Below, in pieces: positions 32,993 through 43,622 of a stretch of 64,000 nucleotides of DNA. The notes under the pieces were generated by a model. That model was not told where the DNA came from. It did no database searches and saw only the letters and a list, made by a program, of their open reading frames with translations. This DNA comes from Corynebacterium jeikeium (GTDB taxonomy: Bacteria > Actinomycetota > Actinomycetes > Mycobacteriales > Mycobacteriaceae): positions 310,001 to 374,000 of the forward strand of contig CP033784.1 in NCBI GenBank assembly GCA_003955985.1, written 5' to 3'. The translations under genes were made by a program, and so were the position numbers. How positions within the stretch are numbered: position 1 is the first letter of the stretch; every line of letters starts with the position of its first letter.

Positions 32993-34282
32993 ATGTCTTC
33001 TCACGCAGGAACTAACGGCAATGAAAATGAGGTACCTCACGGCAGGGCCAAATCCAATAAGGGCACGCCGCTGTGGTTGCTTGCCGCAATTGCAGTTTTC
33101 GCCGTCGCGTGGGGTGGCAACGAATTCACGCCGCTGATGGTGATGTACCGCGAAAATGCCGACCTGGCGCCGGTGTTTATTGACCTTCTATTGCTGGTCT
33201 ACGCCCTCGGTATCGCGCCGGCACTGCTGATTTCCGGCCCAATCTCGGACCGTATCGGCCGTAAGCCGGTGATGCTCGCCGCGCCGGTTCTCTCGATTCT
33301 GGGGTCGACTCTTATTGCGTTGGGCGAGACTACCGCCCCGCTTATTCTCACTGGTCGCTTTATCTCTGGCTTGGCAGTCGGCATTGTCATGGCCGTGGGC
33401 GGCTCGTGGGTAAAAGAGCTCTCTGATCCGCGCTTTGACCCCAAGGCCAAGTCAACCTCGGGTGCGAAGCGTCAGTCCATGGCGCTGACCTTGGGCTTTG
33501 GTCTGGGTGCGGGAATTGCCGGCACGCTGGCGCAGTTCGCACCGCTGCCGGGGCAGCTGGCTTATATCATCCACATCCTGATTTCTATCCCGACAATCTT
33601 CGGTCTGTTGGCCGTGCCGGAGACCCGCCAGTCGCCGCACCTGGGCGGCAGTAATGCTCCGCGCGAGACCCTCTGGGAGTCTCTACGTACCCCATCGGTA
33701 ACTAACCGTCGCTTCCTGCTCGTCGCCGCGATGGGAGCGCCGTGGGTCTTCGGTGCAGCCGGTGTTGCCTACGCAATCATTCCGTCTCTGCTTCAGGACC
33801 ACGTCTCCCAGCCAGTGTTCTACTCCGCGATGGTCACACTGTTTGCGCTGCTCTGCGGTTTTGGTATTCAGCAGATTGGTCCCCGCTTTGTGACCGAGCA
33901 CAACGCCCGCGGTTCGCTAATCGCAATTGGCATTGTGGTTATCGGTATGGGCTTGGCGGCCTGGATGTCCACCAACCCCACCGCAGTGACGGCGTTCATT
34001 GCAGCGCTGGTGTTGGGTGCCGGCTACGGTCTGTCCATGTTTACCGGCCTCAACGAGGTACAGCGCATCGCTGGCCCGCGCGATATGGCTGGTCTGACCG
34101 GTATCTTCTACTGTCTGACCTACATCGGCTTCGCATTCCCGGCAATTCTGACCAAGCTCTCCGAGTCCATCTCCTGGATGACCTACCCGGTCATGCTCGG
34201 TGGCGGTATGGTCATCGCCATCTTGATGGGCTTGGTTATTTTCTTCAATTCCACTGTCAACCTGCCACAGCGCGCTGAGTAA
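32993..34282 (+). CDS. MFS transporter
   Basis: 429 aa, 12 predicted helices, with a hydrophilic N-terminus of about 25 residues. Loop 2-3 motif GPISDRIGRKPVM is the MFS signature; the first helices (LAAIAVFAVAWGGNEFTPLMVMYR) resemble a corynebacterial drug/proton-antiporter-like group. The substrate is unknown. ATG 32993; the ribosome binding site is poor, and a structured leader lies upstream. A near-copy of the dispersed word (CGTCGTAAAGT at 32974) sits just before the start. Confidence 0.78.
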   Translation: MSSHAGTNGNENEVPHGRAKSNKGTPLWLLAAIAVFAVAWGGNEFTPLMVMYRENADLAPVFIDLLLLVYALGIAPALLISGPISDRIGRKPVMLAAPVLSILGSTLIALGETTAPLILTGRFISGLAVGIVMAVGGSWVKELSDPRFDPKAKSTSGAKRQSMALTLGFGLGAGIAGTLAQFAPLPGQLAYIIHILISIPTIFGLLAVPETRQSPHLGGSNAPRETLWESLRTPSVTNRRFLLVAAMGAPWVFGAAGVAYAIIPSLLQDHVSQPVFYSAMVTLFALLCGFGIQQIGPRFVTEHNARGSLIAIGIVVIGMGLAAWMSTNPTAVTAFIAALVLGAGYGLSMFTGLNEVQRIAGPRDMAGLTGIFYCLTYIGFAFPAILTKLSESISWMTYPVMLGGGMVIAILMGLVIFFNSTVNLPQRAE

Positions 34283-34357
34283 TCTCGCATTCCTCGGAAG
34301 ACTAATCAACCCCGTCAATGTGAGGTTGGCACACGTATAAGCGGTTTTCCTTACTAA

Positions 34358-35377
<1,020 letters not shown>

Positions 35378-35438
35378 CGCAGCTTACGCGGGCGGCTTCG
35401 CGCAGTCGTCCGCGTAGGTTAGCCGTGAGTCAGCCAGG

Positions 35439-36434
35439 TTACTTGCCAGCTTCCTCCGCGCGCTTGGCGTGGATGAGAGCCAGCTCGATATTGTCCTCGA
35501 ACACGTCGAGAGGCTGTGCGCCCGAGACGAACTGAGTACCAACGAGGAAGCCCGGAGTACCGGAAATGCCCAGCATGGAACCGAACTGGGTGGCATTCTC
35601 GACCGCCTCGGTCCACTTGCCGTCCTTAAGCTCCTTTTCAAAGCGCTTCATGTCCGGCACACCGGCCTCACGAGCGACGGCAATCAGTTCCTTTTCAGTG
35701 AACTCCGGGTGGCCCTGGCCCTTTTCGCCGGCCTTCTTAAACAGCGCACGGGAGAACTCCCAGAACTTGCCCTGAGCTGCCGCGGCACGGCCGGCCTCAG
35801 CGTCCTTGATGGCCTTCTCACCATTGATGGCCATATCGTTCCACTCCAGGCGGACCAGTCCCTCATTGACGTACTTTTCCACGAGGGCAGACTCGGTTTC
35901 GTTTGCGAACTTCGCGCAGAACGGGCATTCGAAGTCCGAGTAGATTGAGATTACGACCGGCGCATCCACTGCACCGAGAGCAAAAGGATCATTTTCATTG
36001 CGGCGGTGGACATTGTCCATATCCTCCGGGGACTTTAGCTGCGCTCCCGCCTTTGGGCCGTAGATGCTGGCGTCGAAAGAGCCATTCGGGCCAGGTACAG
36101 GCGCAATTTCCCCCTTGCCTGGTGCAACGCCCGCCATGTTGACGGTGCTCACGCCGTTGAAGTTAGCCGAACGCGAGCCAGCGAAGAAGCCCGCTGCGCC
36201 GACAACGATCAATGCGACGACAGCTAGCGCCCATGCGGCGTTCGGAATCGAGTACCACGACTTGGTTTTTCCATCACTGTCGGCAGACCAGGACTCCAAG
36301 TCCTGCTCAGTGGGTACCGGCTGAGAAGCCTGCTGGGGTTCCTGCAGTGTCTCCTGACGTGCTTCATCGGCCGATGGCTGCTGCGAATCGCCGCTATGGT
36401 CAGCGGCGATGTTGTCCTTATTTTCTTCGCTCAT
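35439..36434 (-). CDS. DsbA-like thiol-disulfide oxidoreductase (membrane-anchored)
   Basis: 331 aa. An acidic cytoplasmic N-terminus of about 70 residues, one membrane helix (AWALAVVALIVVGAAGFFAG, about 70-90), then an exported thioredoxin-fold domain of the DsbA type: SDFECPFCAKFANE gives the CPFC active site, and the cis-Pro loop is in GISGTPGFLVG. Probably makes or shuffles disulfides in secreted proteins. The C-terminal stretch FEDNIELALIHAKRAEEAGK ends the domain. It is the last gene of the minus-strand group; 49 bp separate it from DUF2304. Confidence 0.83.
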   Translation of the reverse strand: MSEENKDNIAADHSGDSQQPSADEARQETLQEPQQASQPVPTEQDLESWSADSDGKTKSWYSIPNAAWALAVVALIVVGAAGFFAGSRSANFNGVSTVNMAGVAPGKGEIAPVPGPNGSFDASIYGPKAGAQLKSPEDMDNVHRRNENDPFALGAVDAPVVISIYSDFECPFCAKFANETESALVEKYVNEGLVRLEWNDMAINGEKAIKDAEAGRAAAAQGKFWEFSRALFKKAGEKGQGHPEFTEKELIAVAREAGVPDMKRFEKELKDGKWTEAVENATQFGSMLGISGTPGFLVGTQFVSGAQPLDVFEDNIELALIHAKRAEEAGK

Positions 36435-36483
36435 GGCTTCTATGGAACCACAGCCTCAGATTCACATGCGCTTAGCGTGCCGA

Positions 36484-36906
36484 CTAGTCGGACGGAGCGT
36501 TGTTCTCGACGTTTGTCGCGCTGTCTTTTTGGCTGCTGCTCTGGCTGCCCGAAATCACAATTTCTTCTTCCGGACGCACAGCGGTCTTCAAGGCCACTGC
36601 ACGAGCCAGTCGTGCGTAGCGTAGCTCCTGTTCGCGGAAGCGAATGTAGGACGACACCGTGGTAAACACGAACGCCAACACCAGTACGTAGAGCAGCAAA
36701 TCGGTGCCCCGGGTCACACCAATCCAGTTGGCCACCACGGTCAGATCGTCGGGACGCACGATTGCCCACAGACACGCGATGACGAAAACGACGAATCCCA
36801 GTTTCACGCCCGCCTTGGCGCGCGCTTTACGACGGTTAGCGACGAAGTAAGCGACCAGGCCCACCATCGCCAGCAGCAAAATAATTTGAACGATGGATGC
36901 GGTCAT
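36484..36906 (-). CDS. DUF2304 membrane protein (Rv3632-like)
   Basis: 140 aa with three hydrophobic segments (about 5-22, 35-50, 65-85) and a hydrophilic C-terminal tail including FREQELRYARLARAVALKT. DUF2304 proteins sit beside polyprenyl-phosphate glycosyltransferases; in M. tuberculosis Rv3632 is reported to stimulate PpgS (Rv3631). The start overlaps the stop of the adjacent GT2 gene (36903-36906), so the two are co-translated. One dispersed word lies inside (36834-36844). Confidence 0.8.
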   Translation of the reverse strand: MTASIVQIILLLAMVGLVAYFVANRRKARAKAGVKLGFVVFVIACLWAIVRPDDLTVVANWIGVTRGTDLLLYVLVLAFVFTTVSSYIRFREQELRYARLARAVALKTAVRPEEEIVISGSQSSSQKDSATNVENNAPSD

Positions 36907-37607
36907 GGCAGCCTCTTCGAAATCAGGGAGTCGGCAAGGATATTGACACCGTTGAACAAGGATTGCCCTTTGGACATGGAGTATTCCGTGTAGAGGATAT
37001 CCACCGGCTGCTCAGCGGTACGCCAACCTCTGTTGTCCATGACCTCGACAAATTCGGAGGCATGGCTCATACCGTTCATGCGCAGGTTCAGTTGCTCTGC
37101 CACCGTGCGGTTGAAGGCGCGCAGGCCGTTGTGGGCGTCGGTAAGACCGAGCCGGCGCGTGCGTGGTGACAACATGACCACCGTCTTGAGGACAATTCGC
37201 TTAATCAGCGGCACCTGGTCATCTTCGGCGCGAGGGCGGCCGAAACGGGTCCCCACAATGATGTCGATTGGTTCGCTGCGCAGTCGCTGCACCATGGCGA
37301 CTACGTCCTTGACCTGGTGCTGGCCATCGGCGTCGAAGGTGACAAAGTACTTCGAGCCAGCCTGCGCGCGAGCGTATTCCACGCCGGTCTGGATAGCCGC
37401 CCCTTGACCCAAATTGACAGGGTGGTTGACCAGGTGAGCGCCAGCCCTGTGGATCTCCAGGCTGGAGTTATCCGAAGAGCCGTCGTTGACCGCGACAATG
37501 TTGGGGAAGGTCTCGCGAGCGTGCTCGAGAACCTCACGAATAACCTGGCCCTCGTTGTAGCACGGCACAATCAGCCAGGTGTCCGAGAAATCCATGTTGT
37601 CAGTCAT
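36903..37607 (-). CDS. GT2 polyprenyl-phosphate glycosyltransferase (PpgS/Rv3631-like)
   Basis: 234-aa family 2 glycosyltransferase of the dolichol-phosphate mannose synthase type. DTWLIVPCYNEGQVI starts the nucleotide-sugar fold, IVAVNDGSSDNS binds the UDP/GDP moiety, and FVTFDADGQHQVKD supplies the DxD-type metal site. There is no C-terminal membrane segment; the DUF2304 partner probably supplies membrane contact. PpgS transfers GalNAc from UDP-GalNAc to decaprenyl phosphate for arabinogalactan decoration in mycobacteria; the same role here is inference. GGAG sits very close to the ATG. Confidence 0.8.
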   Translation of the reverse strand: MTDNMDFSDTWLIVPCYNEGQVIREVLEHARETFPNIVAVNDGSSDNSSLEIHRAGAHLVNHPVNLGQGAAIQTGVEYARAQAGSKYFVTFDADGQHQVKDVVAMVQRLRSEPIDIIVGTRFGRPRAEDDQVPLIKRIVLKTVVMLSPRTRRLGLTDAHNGLRAFNRTVAEQLNLRMNGMSHASEFVEVMDNRGWRTAEQPVDILYTEYSMSKGQSLFNGVNILADSLISKRLP

Positions 37608-37618
37608 CGCTCCGAAGC

Positions 37619-38440
37619 CTACCGCACAAACAATCGTCGATACGCGCGTGACATGAGCTGAGTTGGCAAAAGTCGGAAAAGTGTCCGCACCGCCAAGTTA
37701 AACACCGCCCGCGGCCTGGAAATCAGCCCCTCAGCTACCAGCGTGCGCTGGAGCTGACGTTCACCGCGGATGATGCCGCGCGAGGTTCGCCGCTCGAACA
37801 TGCCGTCGGCGCGGAAGTACACCAGCGGCTCGGGCAGATTCTTAAACTTCGCGCCAGCGGCCATGAGGCGCACCCAGAGGTCGTAGTCCTCCATCAGACG
37901 GATGTCGCGATACCCGCCGACCTCACGCACCTTCGCCGTGCGCAGCATCGAGGAGGGGTTATTTACAGGCGAATTGATCTTGATATAACGCGCAATTTCG
38001 GCGTGCGTCTGCGGCAGAGTCCGCACGCGCACCACATTGTTCGGCGTGCCCTCGAACTCCGCCATTGCACTGCCCAATACATCCAACTCCGGGTCAGCGG
38101 TCAGCGTGTCCCACTGCTTTTCAAATCGGTCCGCACGCGCAATATCGTCCGCATCCAGCCGCGCCACCCATGGGGTCTCCACCAGCTGAAGACCCGCCTG
38201 CGAAGCCACTCCCGAGCCGCCATTTTCCGCACAACGCAGCACGGTCATCTCCGAATGCGCCTGCTCATGCTTGACGACGACCCGGTCGAGTTCCTGCCCA
38301 ATCGGGCCATCGATGACCACAATGACGTGCGCGGCCGGACGCGTCTGGTTCCACAGCGACTGCAGCGCAGTATCGAGCTGGTCGGGGACGACGCGGTGGT
38401 AGACGGTCATGAGAACCGTGAGGTCAGTGATGGTGGACAT
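37619..38440 (-). CDS. Glycosyltransferase family 2
   Basis: 273 aa. LTVLMTVYHRVVPDQLDTAL begins the GT-A fold; AENGGSGVASQAGLQ and VARLDADDIARADRFEKQ (DxDD metal site) follow, and RLMEDYDLWVRL carries the catalytic ED region. Typical of cell-envelope glycan transferases. The frame extends upstream to 38698 but conserved sequence begins at ATG 38440. Eleven bases separate it from the PpgS-like gene. One dispersed word lies inside (38269-38279). Confidence 0.82.
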   Translation of the reverse strand: MSTITDLTVLMTVYHRVVPDQLDTALQSLWNQTRPAAHVIVVIDGPIGQELDRVVVKHEQAHSEMTVLRCAENGGSGVASQAGLQLVETPWVARLDADDIARADRFEKQWDTLTADPELDVLGSAMAEFEGTPNNVVRVRTLPQTHAEIARYIKINSPVNNPSSMLRTAKVREVGGYRDIRLMEDYDLWVRLMAAGAKFKNLPEPLVYFRADGMFERRTSRGIIRGERQLQRTLVAEGLISRPRAVFNLAVRTLFRLLPTQLMSRAYRRLFVR

Positions 38441-38514
38441 GTGAGTCTCGAACCTTGGGAGTTGCAGGGAGATATGGACGGTGCTTTTTGGGACGGCATC
38501 GGATGCGGGTGGTG

Positions 38515-39900
38515 TTATTCCACCGCAAAAGCCTCCGATACGGCTGACCTGGCAGCACGTGGGGAAAGTGTGCGCAGCGCAAGCAGGTGAATGGCAACAC
38601 CTACTGCAGAGCCTACGGCGATAGCGGCGACCGTGCGTACCGACAGGTGCCCAGGGAGGAAAAGAATGGCAACGGCGATCGTGGTCGCAGCCAACCAACC
38701 GATCAGATACATATGGTGCTTCTCCACTGCCAAGGTGACCGAGCCGGTAATCATCAACATGGCGGTCAACGTCGCACCGAGCGTCAGCGCCGCGAGCACC
38801 GGCCCGGACACGTGATAGCTATCGTCCAGGATGAGAGTCATGATCCACGGGCCGATGAGCCATGCCAGGCCCGCCCCGAAGGTGCCGAAAGCAGCCAGCG
38901 CCCCCAACGGCTTGGCCAGCGCTGCCAGCACGCCCTCGGAGCGATGCCGGACAAAGCTCACAATGATGGCGTTTTGGAACTTCTCCAAGGGCATGAGCAG
39001 CGGAGCGCGGGTCAGCGTTACGGCGTAGGCGATTCCCGCAATGGTCACTGCTGCGGTGAAGTTGTTGGCATGCGGCGGGGTAAGTGACTCGGCTATCCCG
39101 GCGCCAGTGGTGACCGCTTCGCCGGCAATCTTGACGATTGTCGGAAAACCTGTGACCAGCACAGCAGATGCGCCAGATGCGCCCATGGCCGTGACCATGA
39201 GAGTGATGAAGCGGCGCACCGGGACGTCGGCACGCGCGAACATGACCGAGCGGGTTGCCGAGGAAAACAGCGCGAGAATAAGCCAACTGACTGTCCCGAA
39301 CACCGTAATAATCAGCCAGGCCAGCAGACCCCAGCCGAAGTACCAGGCGACGAGTGCCAGTGCTACGCGCACGAGAATGTCGATCATGATTAGGGCGGCG
39401 TAGGGGCCCCACAGCTGGCGGCCGCTGAGCAGACCCGAGGTGGTGGCCTGCATCGAGTACAGAGCAAGGCCAGAGGCCATGAGCAGAATTGCAGTGCCGG
39501 CGTCATCCTGCACGACCAGTGGGGCCCACAGCGGACCCGTCACTGCCATGGTGATGAAAGTAACTGCGGCGACGCCCAGCGAAACCGTGATGGGACGAGC
39601 GCCGAGAGTTTGACCCGTTTCGGTAGCTGTCTGCTCCTGTTCCTGCTCCGGCTTCTGCTCTGGGGTCTGTTCACGGGGCCGCTCCCGCTTCCGGTTCCGC
39701 GCTTCCGCAGCACCAATCGCGCGCGTGGTCTCCTGCATCAACCCGCCGAGAACACCCGTGAGCGCGAAGAACAGTCCCCAAAACGCCACGAACTGCAGGT
39801 TTACCGCATTGGGAAGTGCGCGGGCCGAGATAATCAGCACCGCGAAGCTGCCTATCGCCGCGACAATCGTGGCCAGCGACAACCATTTGAAACCGGACAT
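38515..39900 (-). CDS. Polysaccharide flippase-like membrane protein (Rv3630-like)
   Basis: 461 aa, about 12-14 predicted membrane segments, in the MATE/MOP (Wzx-like) arrangement. Between the second and third segments a charged low-complexity loop of about 35 residues (REQTPEQKPEQEQEQTATE) is unusual and probably cytoplasmic. The location in a glycosyltransferase group, as Rv3630 next to Rv3631, suggests it moves a lipid-linked sugar or related glycolipid across the membrane. ATG 39900. It follows the aminopeptidase gene by 18 bases, in one likely operon. Confidence 0.75.
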   Translation of the reverse strand: MSGFKWLSLATIVAAIGSFAVLIISARALPNAVNLQFVAFWGLFFALTGVLGGLMQETTRAIGAAEARNRKRERPREQTPEQKPEQEQEQTATETGQTLGARPITVSLGVAAVTFITMAVTGPLWAPLVVQDDAGTAILLMASGLALYSMQATTSGLLSGRQLWGPYAALIMIDILVRVALALVAWYFGWGLLAWLIITVFGTVSWLILALFSSATRSVMFARADVPVRRFITLMVTAMGASGASAVLVTGFPTIVKIAGEAVTTGAGIAESLTPPHANNFTAAVTIAGIAYAVTLTRAPLLMPLEKFQNAIIVSFVRHRSEGVLAALAKPLGALAAFGTFGAGLAWLIGPWIMTLILDDSYHVSGPVLAALTLGATLTAMLMITGSVTLAVEKHHMYLIGWLAATTIAVAILFLPGHLSVRTVAAIAVGSAVGVAIHLLALRTLSPRAARSAVSEAFAVE

Positions 39901-39918
39901 TGACGTGCCTCTAGCTCT

Positions 39919-41379
39919 CTAGTCCTTGGCCTTCGAGTAGCCGAGCTTTGCAAACTGAGCAGCCAGTTCCTCGTCCACGATTGGAGCACCATTATCGTCG
40001 ATGCCCTGGTCAGCAGGGGAACGCGTTGGGTCGGTGGGGAAGTCCGGCAAGGAGCTGCGTGACAGCCAGGAGTCAAAGATGACATCCAGGTGCGAGGTGG
40101 TGATGCCACGCTCACGGCATACGCGGTTGGCCAGTGCGCGGAAGTCCACTGCATCGACCACACTGTGGCGGTTGGTGGTGGTCCACTTGTGCACCAGGTC
40201 GAAGAACACCTCGTCGCCCAGCAGCAGACGCAGAGCGTGCACAGTCAGCGCGCCGCGCTTGTACAGACGGTCGTCGAACATCAGCTTGGGCCCTGGGTTG
40301 GCGATGACGATGTCCTGATCATCTTCAAGCAGGTCCAGGTAGTGCTTGCGGGCGTGCACATCCGCGCTGGCACCGCCGCTGACCTCGGACCACACCCACT
40401 CGGAATAGCAGGCAAAACCCTCGTTGAGCCAGATATCGCGCCACTGCGAAATGCCGACACTGTTGCCGAACCACTGGTGCGACAACTCGTGGGCAATCAG
40501 TCGATTCCACGTGTCCTTGCCGTCGGCGTGGTTGGCTCCGAAGATGGACAGACCCTGTGCCTCGATGGGGATCTCCAGGTCGTCTTCACAAATGACCACC
40601 TGGTAGGCACGGAAGGGGTAAGGGCCAAAGAGCTTGGCGAATTCATCGAGCATGCGTCCCTGGTCGCGGAAGTCGTGGCGGGCATTTGCCACCAACTCAG
40701 AGGGCACCCAGGCCACTACGGTCGAGGTCTGGCACGGCAGCTCGACCTTCTTAAACTGGCCGACATTGATGGTGGCCAAGTAGGAGGCCATGGGCTCCTC
40801 GGTGACAAACCGCCAGCGGCGGCGCGATCCGCCCACGTTCACCGGAGCGTCGGCAAGCCCTGGTGCGACGACCTCGTAGGGAGCGTCGGTGACCATCGTG
40901 AACTCGTAAAATGCCTTGACCTCGGGATCGTCATCGCAGGGGTACCACGACGCCGCGCCCACCGGCTGCGATGCCACGAGTGCACCGTTTTCGAGTTCCT
41001 CCCAGCCAATTTCGCCCCACTTCGAGCGCACCGGACGTGGCGTGCCCGAGTAAGTCACAATCAGCCGCAGCGTCTCGTCGGGAGCCAACTCGCGGTCAAA
41101 GGTGACGCGCAGCTTGCGTCCCGAATGGCGCCAGCGCTTTACATCGATTGAGTGTGCCTGCGAATCGGAAATCGCATCCACCGAATCGACCCCCAGCGCA
41201 TCCGCAAAGTCGAGCGTGATGTGTGAGGTCCAAGCATTGATTTCGATATGCAGAGTCGCCGTCGCCTTCAGACGATTCGGCCCGACCCGATAATCGAGGT
41301 CCAGCTCGTATTTGTTCACCCGGAAACCCAGGTTGAACGCAATACCGGTATAAGGATTAGTGAAATCAGCGCTACTCAC
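39919..41379 (-). CDS. M1-family metallo-aminopeptidase
   Basis: 486 aa, gluzincin peptidase of the M1 family in a short form (N-terminal beta domain plus catalytic domain, lacking the long C-terminal domain of PepN). Zinc site HELSHQWFGN with the distal Glu in WLNEGFACYSEW. The exopeptidase loop expected as GAMEN reads EAQGLSIFGAN, a variant also seen in actinobacterial members. GTG 41379 is chosen because it follows AAGG and begins the conserved sequence; the frame is open far upstream. It starts 11 bases after the prolyl-oligopeptidase stop, an operon. Confidence 0.83.
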   Translation of the reverse strand: MSSADFTNPYTGIAFNLGFRVNKYELDLDYRVGPNRLKATATLHIEINAWTSHITLDFADALGVDSVDAISDSQAHSIDVKRWRHSGRKLRVTFDRELAPDETLRLIVTYSGTPRPVRSKWGEIGWEELENGALVASQPVGAASWYPCDDDPEVKAFYEFTMVTDAPYEVVAPGLADAPVNVGGSRRRWRFVTEEPMASYLATINVGQFKKVELPCQTSTVVAWVPSELVANARHDFRDQGRMLDEFAKLFGPYPFRAYQVVICEDDLEIPIEAQGLSIFGANHADGKDTWNRLIAHELSHQWFGNSVGISQWRDIWLNEGFACYSEWVWSEVSGGASADVHARKHYLDLLEDDQDIVIANPGPKLMFDDRLYKRGALTVHALRLLLGDEVFFDLVHKWTTTNRHSVVDAVDFRALANRVCRERGITTSHLDVIFDSWLSRSSLPDFPTDPTRSPADQGIDDNGAPIVDEELAAQFAKLGYSKAKD

Positions 41380-41389
41380 GGCTGTTACC

Positions 41390-43540
41390 TTACTTGAGCT
41401 TGTTCCACAGCCACGTAGATATGAGTGCCTCGACGAACGCGACCTGCGAATTATCCGCCGCACCGGCGTGGCCTCCTTCGGTATTTTCGTGATAATCCAC
41501 CGGCTGTCCCGCTTCCTCCAGCAGCCACGCCAGGCTCCTCGCATGTGCCGGGTGGACACGGTCATCCCTGGTAGACGTCGTAATCAACGCTGGTGGGTAG
41601 GCGCGCTGCTCTCGCTTGACGACGCGCTGGACCGGCGAATACTGCGCAATCGCAGCCCGCTCGGTGGGGTCGTCCGGGTTTCCATATTCGGCCATCCAGG
41701 AGGCTCCCGCGGACAGCTTGTGATAGCGCATCATGTCCGCCAGTGGCACCTGGGACACCACCGCTCCCACTAACTCCGGGTAGGAGGTTAGGCAGACAGC
41801 GGTCAGCAGCCCGCCGTTGGAACCACCGCGCACGCCCAGCTGCTCGCGCGTGCAGTAGCCACGTGCAACCAAATCGCGCAGTACGGCCTGATGATCCTCA
41901 TAGACCCTCATCCGCTCAGTCTTGACCACCGAGGAGTGCCAGGTCGGGCCGAATTCGCCACCGCCACGCAGGTTGGCCTCCACGAAGTACCCGCCTCGCT
42001 CGAGCCAGGTCAGGCCACGAATCGCCGAGTACTGCGGGACCAGTGAGACCTCGAAACCGCCGTAGGCGTGCACGAGGGTAGGGGCTGGGTTCGGAGTGGG
42101 TGTGGCTGTGGTTGTCTCTGCACTAGCGCCTGCGTCGAAGCGGCCGGTGATGCGATACGGAATCCGCGTGCCATCGGCCGAGGTCGCCCAGTGCTGCCGC
42201 GTCTCCATCCCCTCACTGTCGAAGAGCGCCGGAGCACGCCGCACTTCCGTGAGCGGGTTGCCGACTTGCCCGTACCAGAGGGTTGCCGGCTGCGTTGCCG
42301 AGGTCGACACCAACCAGATCTCATCGTCGCGTTCAGAGGCCGTATCAATCACGCTCACAGTGGCCTGTGCCGGTAACTCGCCGAAAGCCTCCACCGGCTC
42401 CCACGAGCCCTCCCGCAACACGACCAACTTCGTCGCGACATCCTCCAACAGCGTCAACACCAGGAAGTTCTTCGTCCACGCCAGCTGCTGGAACGAGGTG
42501 TGCGCATCAGGGGTGAAAATCACCTCCACCTCACGCGAGCCCGCCAGCCACTTATCGAGCTCCACAACGGCCACGCCACCAGCCGGAATGCCATTGAACT
42601 CCGTGCGGGGCATCAGCACCAACCACTGCCGATGGACACTCGTGCGACAGTCCTGCGGCACCTCCAGGATCTGCAGGGAAAAGTCCCCATTCTGCTGCGC
42701 CGCCAACTTGCCCGGACGCTCCGCTGCCACGAACCGCTGCGAATTATAAAAATCATGCGCACGCTCGACAAACAGCCGCTCAAAACCCTCCGTCGCGTCG
42801 AACCAGCCGCCCACGGCCACATCATCACTGTGGCCCGAGAAAACCACATCCGCGCTTGACGACGGCGTGCCGCGCCGCCACCTACGCACCTGCCGCGGGT
42901 AGCCCGAATCCGTCAGTGACCCCGGACCAAAGTCACTGCCAACGAGAATTTCGTCACGACCCAACCAACAGACATCGGACTTCGCCTCCGGGAGGTAGAA
43001 CGACTCATCCTCGACAAAAATGCAGTTGACGAGGTCAAACTCCCGCACCACAGTGGCATCGGCGCCGCCGCGAGAGAGCAGAATCAACGCGCGGTCATAC
43101 TCCGGATAGCGGCACACCGTGCCCTTCCAGACCCAGTTTTCTCCCTCGGCTTTCGCCAGCGCATCGAGGTCGATGAGAGTTTCCCACTCGGTCGCCTGCG
43201 GATCTTCCTGGCCAGCCAGATAGCTCTGCAACGACGTCCGCCGCCACAGGCCCCGCGGATGCTCGGCATCCCGCCAGAAGTTATAGAGGTACTCGCCGCG
43301 CCGCACCGGGTATGCGATCCGGGCATCGGTGTTGAGCGCAGCCAGGATGCGTTGTTCCAGGTTGGTGCGGTCGCTGGTGTCGTCGGCAAGCGAATCGACG
43401 CCTGCGACGGTGGCCTCCGACTGCGCGCGGGCCCACGCCAGCGCCTGGGAGCCGTCGATATCGTCCAGCCAATCGGGGACAAGGTCAGTGGAGAGGAAGG
43501 AGAGATTGTTGCCCAAGTCGGTGTCCGTGTCGGTGCCCAT
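41390..43540 (-). CDS. Prolyl oligopeptidase family serine peptidase (S9A)
   Basis: 716 aa, close to the usual S9A length. Residues about 70-430 form the beta-propeller that gates access; the C-terminal alpha/beta hydrolase domain has the nucleophile Ser in GVRGGSNGGLLTAV, Asp in TSTRDDRVHPAHARSL and His in NTEGGHAGAA. Cleaves short peptides after proline. The N-terminus has an odd TDTDTD repeat directly after the ATG at 43540; the frame runs further upstream without support. Divergent from lpd with 82 bp between. Two dispersed words lie inside (41614, 42854). Confidence 0.88.
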   Translation of the reverse strand: MGTDTDTDLGNNLSFLSTDLVPDWLDDIDGSQALAWARAQSEATVAGVDSLADDTSDRTNLEQRILAALNTDARIAYPVRRGEYLYNFWRDAEHPRGLWRRTSLQSYLAGQEDPQATEWETLIDLDALAKAEGENWVWKGTVCRYPEYDRALILLSRGGADATVVREFDLVNCIFVEDESFYLPEAKSDVCWLGRDEILVGSDFGPGSLTDSGYPRQVRRWRRGTPSSSADVVFSGHSDDVAVGGWFDATEGFERLFVERAHDFYNSQRFVAAERPGKLAAQQNGDFSLQILEVPQDCRTSVHRQWLVLMPRTEFNGIPAGGVAVVELDKWLAGSREVEVIFTPDAHTSFQQLAWTKNFLVLTLLEDVATKLVVLREGSWEPVEAFGELPAQATVSVIDTASERDDEIWLVSTSATQPATLWYGQVGNPLTEVRRAPALFDSEGMETRQHWATSADGTRIPYRITGRFDAGASAETTTATPTPNPAPTLVHAYGGFEVSLVPQYSAIRGLTWLERGGYFVEANLRGGGEFGPTWHSSVVKTERMRVYEDHQAVLRDLVARGYCTREQLGVRGGSNGGLLTAVCLTSYPELVGAVVSQVPLADMMRYHKLSAGASWMAEYGNPDDPTERAAIAQYSPVQRVVKREQRAYPPALITTSTRDDRVHPAHARSLAWLLEEAGQPVDYHENTEGGHAGAADNSQVAFVEALISTWLWNKLK

Positions 43541-43609
43541 GCCCACCACCGTAGCCGACCGCAGTAGGTAAAACCGGGACTCGCGCGTGAAGTAAAGACA
43601 AGTCGTGCG

Positions 43610-43615
43610 TAGACT
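43610..43615 (+). promoter_or_regulatory. Candidate -10 box of a leaderless lpd mRNA
   Basis: TAGACT ends 7 bases before the GTG start codon of lpd. No ribosome binding site separates them, the arrangement expected of leaderless actinobacterial transcripts. No clear -35 hexamer is visible. Confidence 0.4.
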
Positions 43616-43622
43616 TGTGCAC

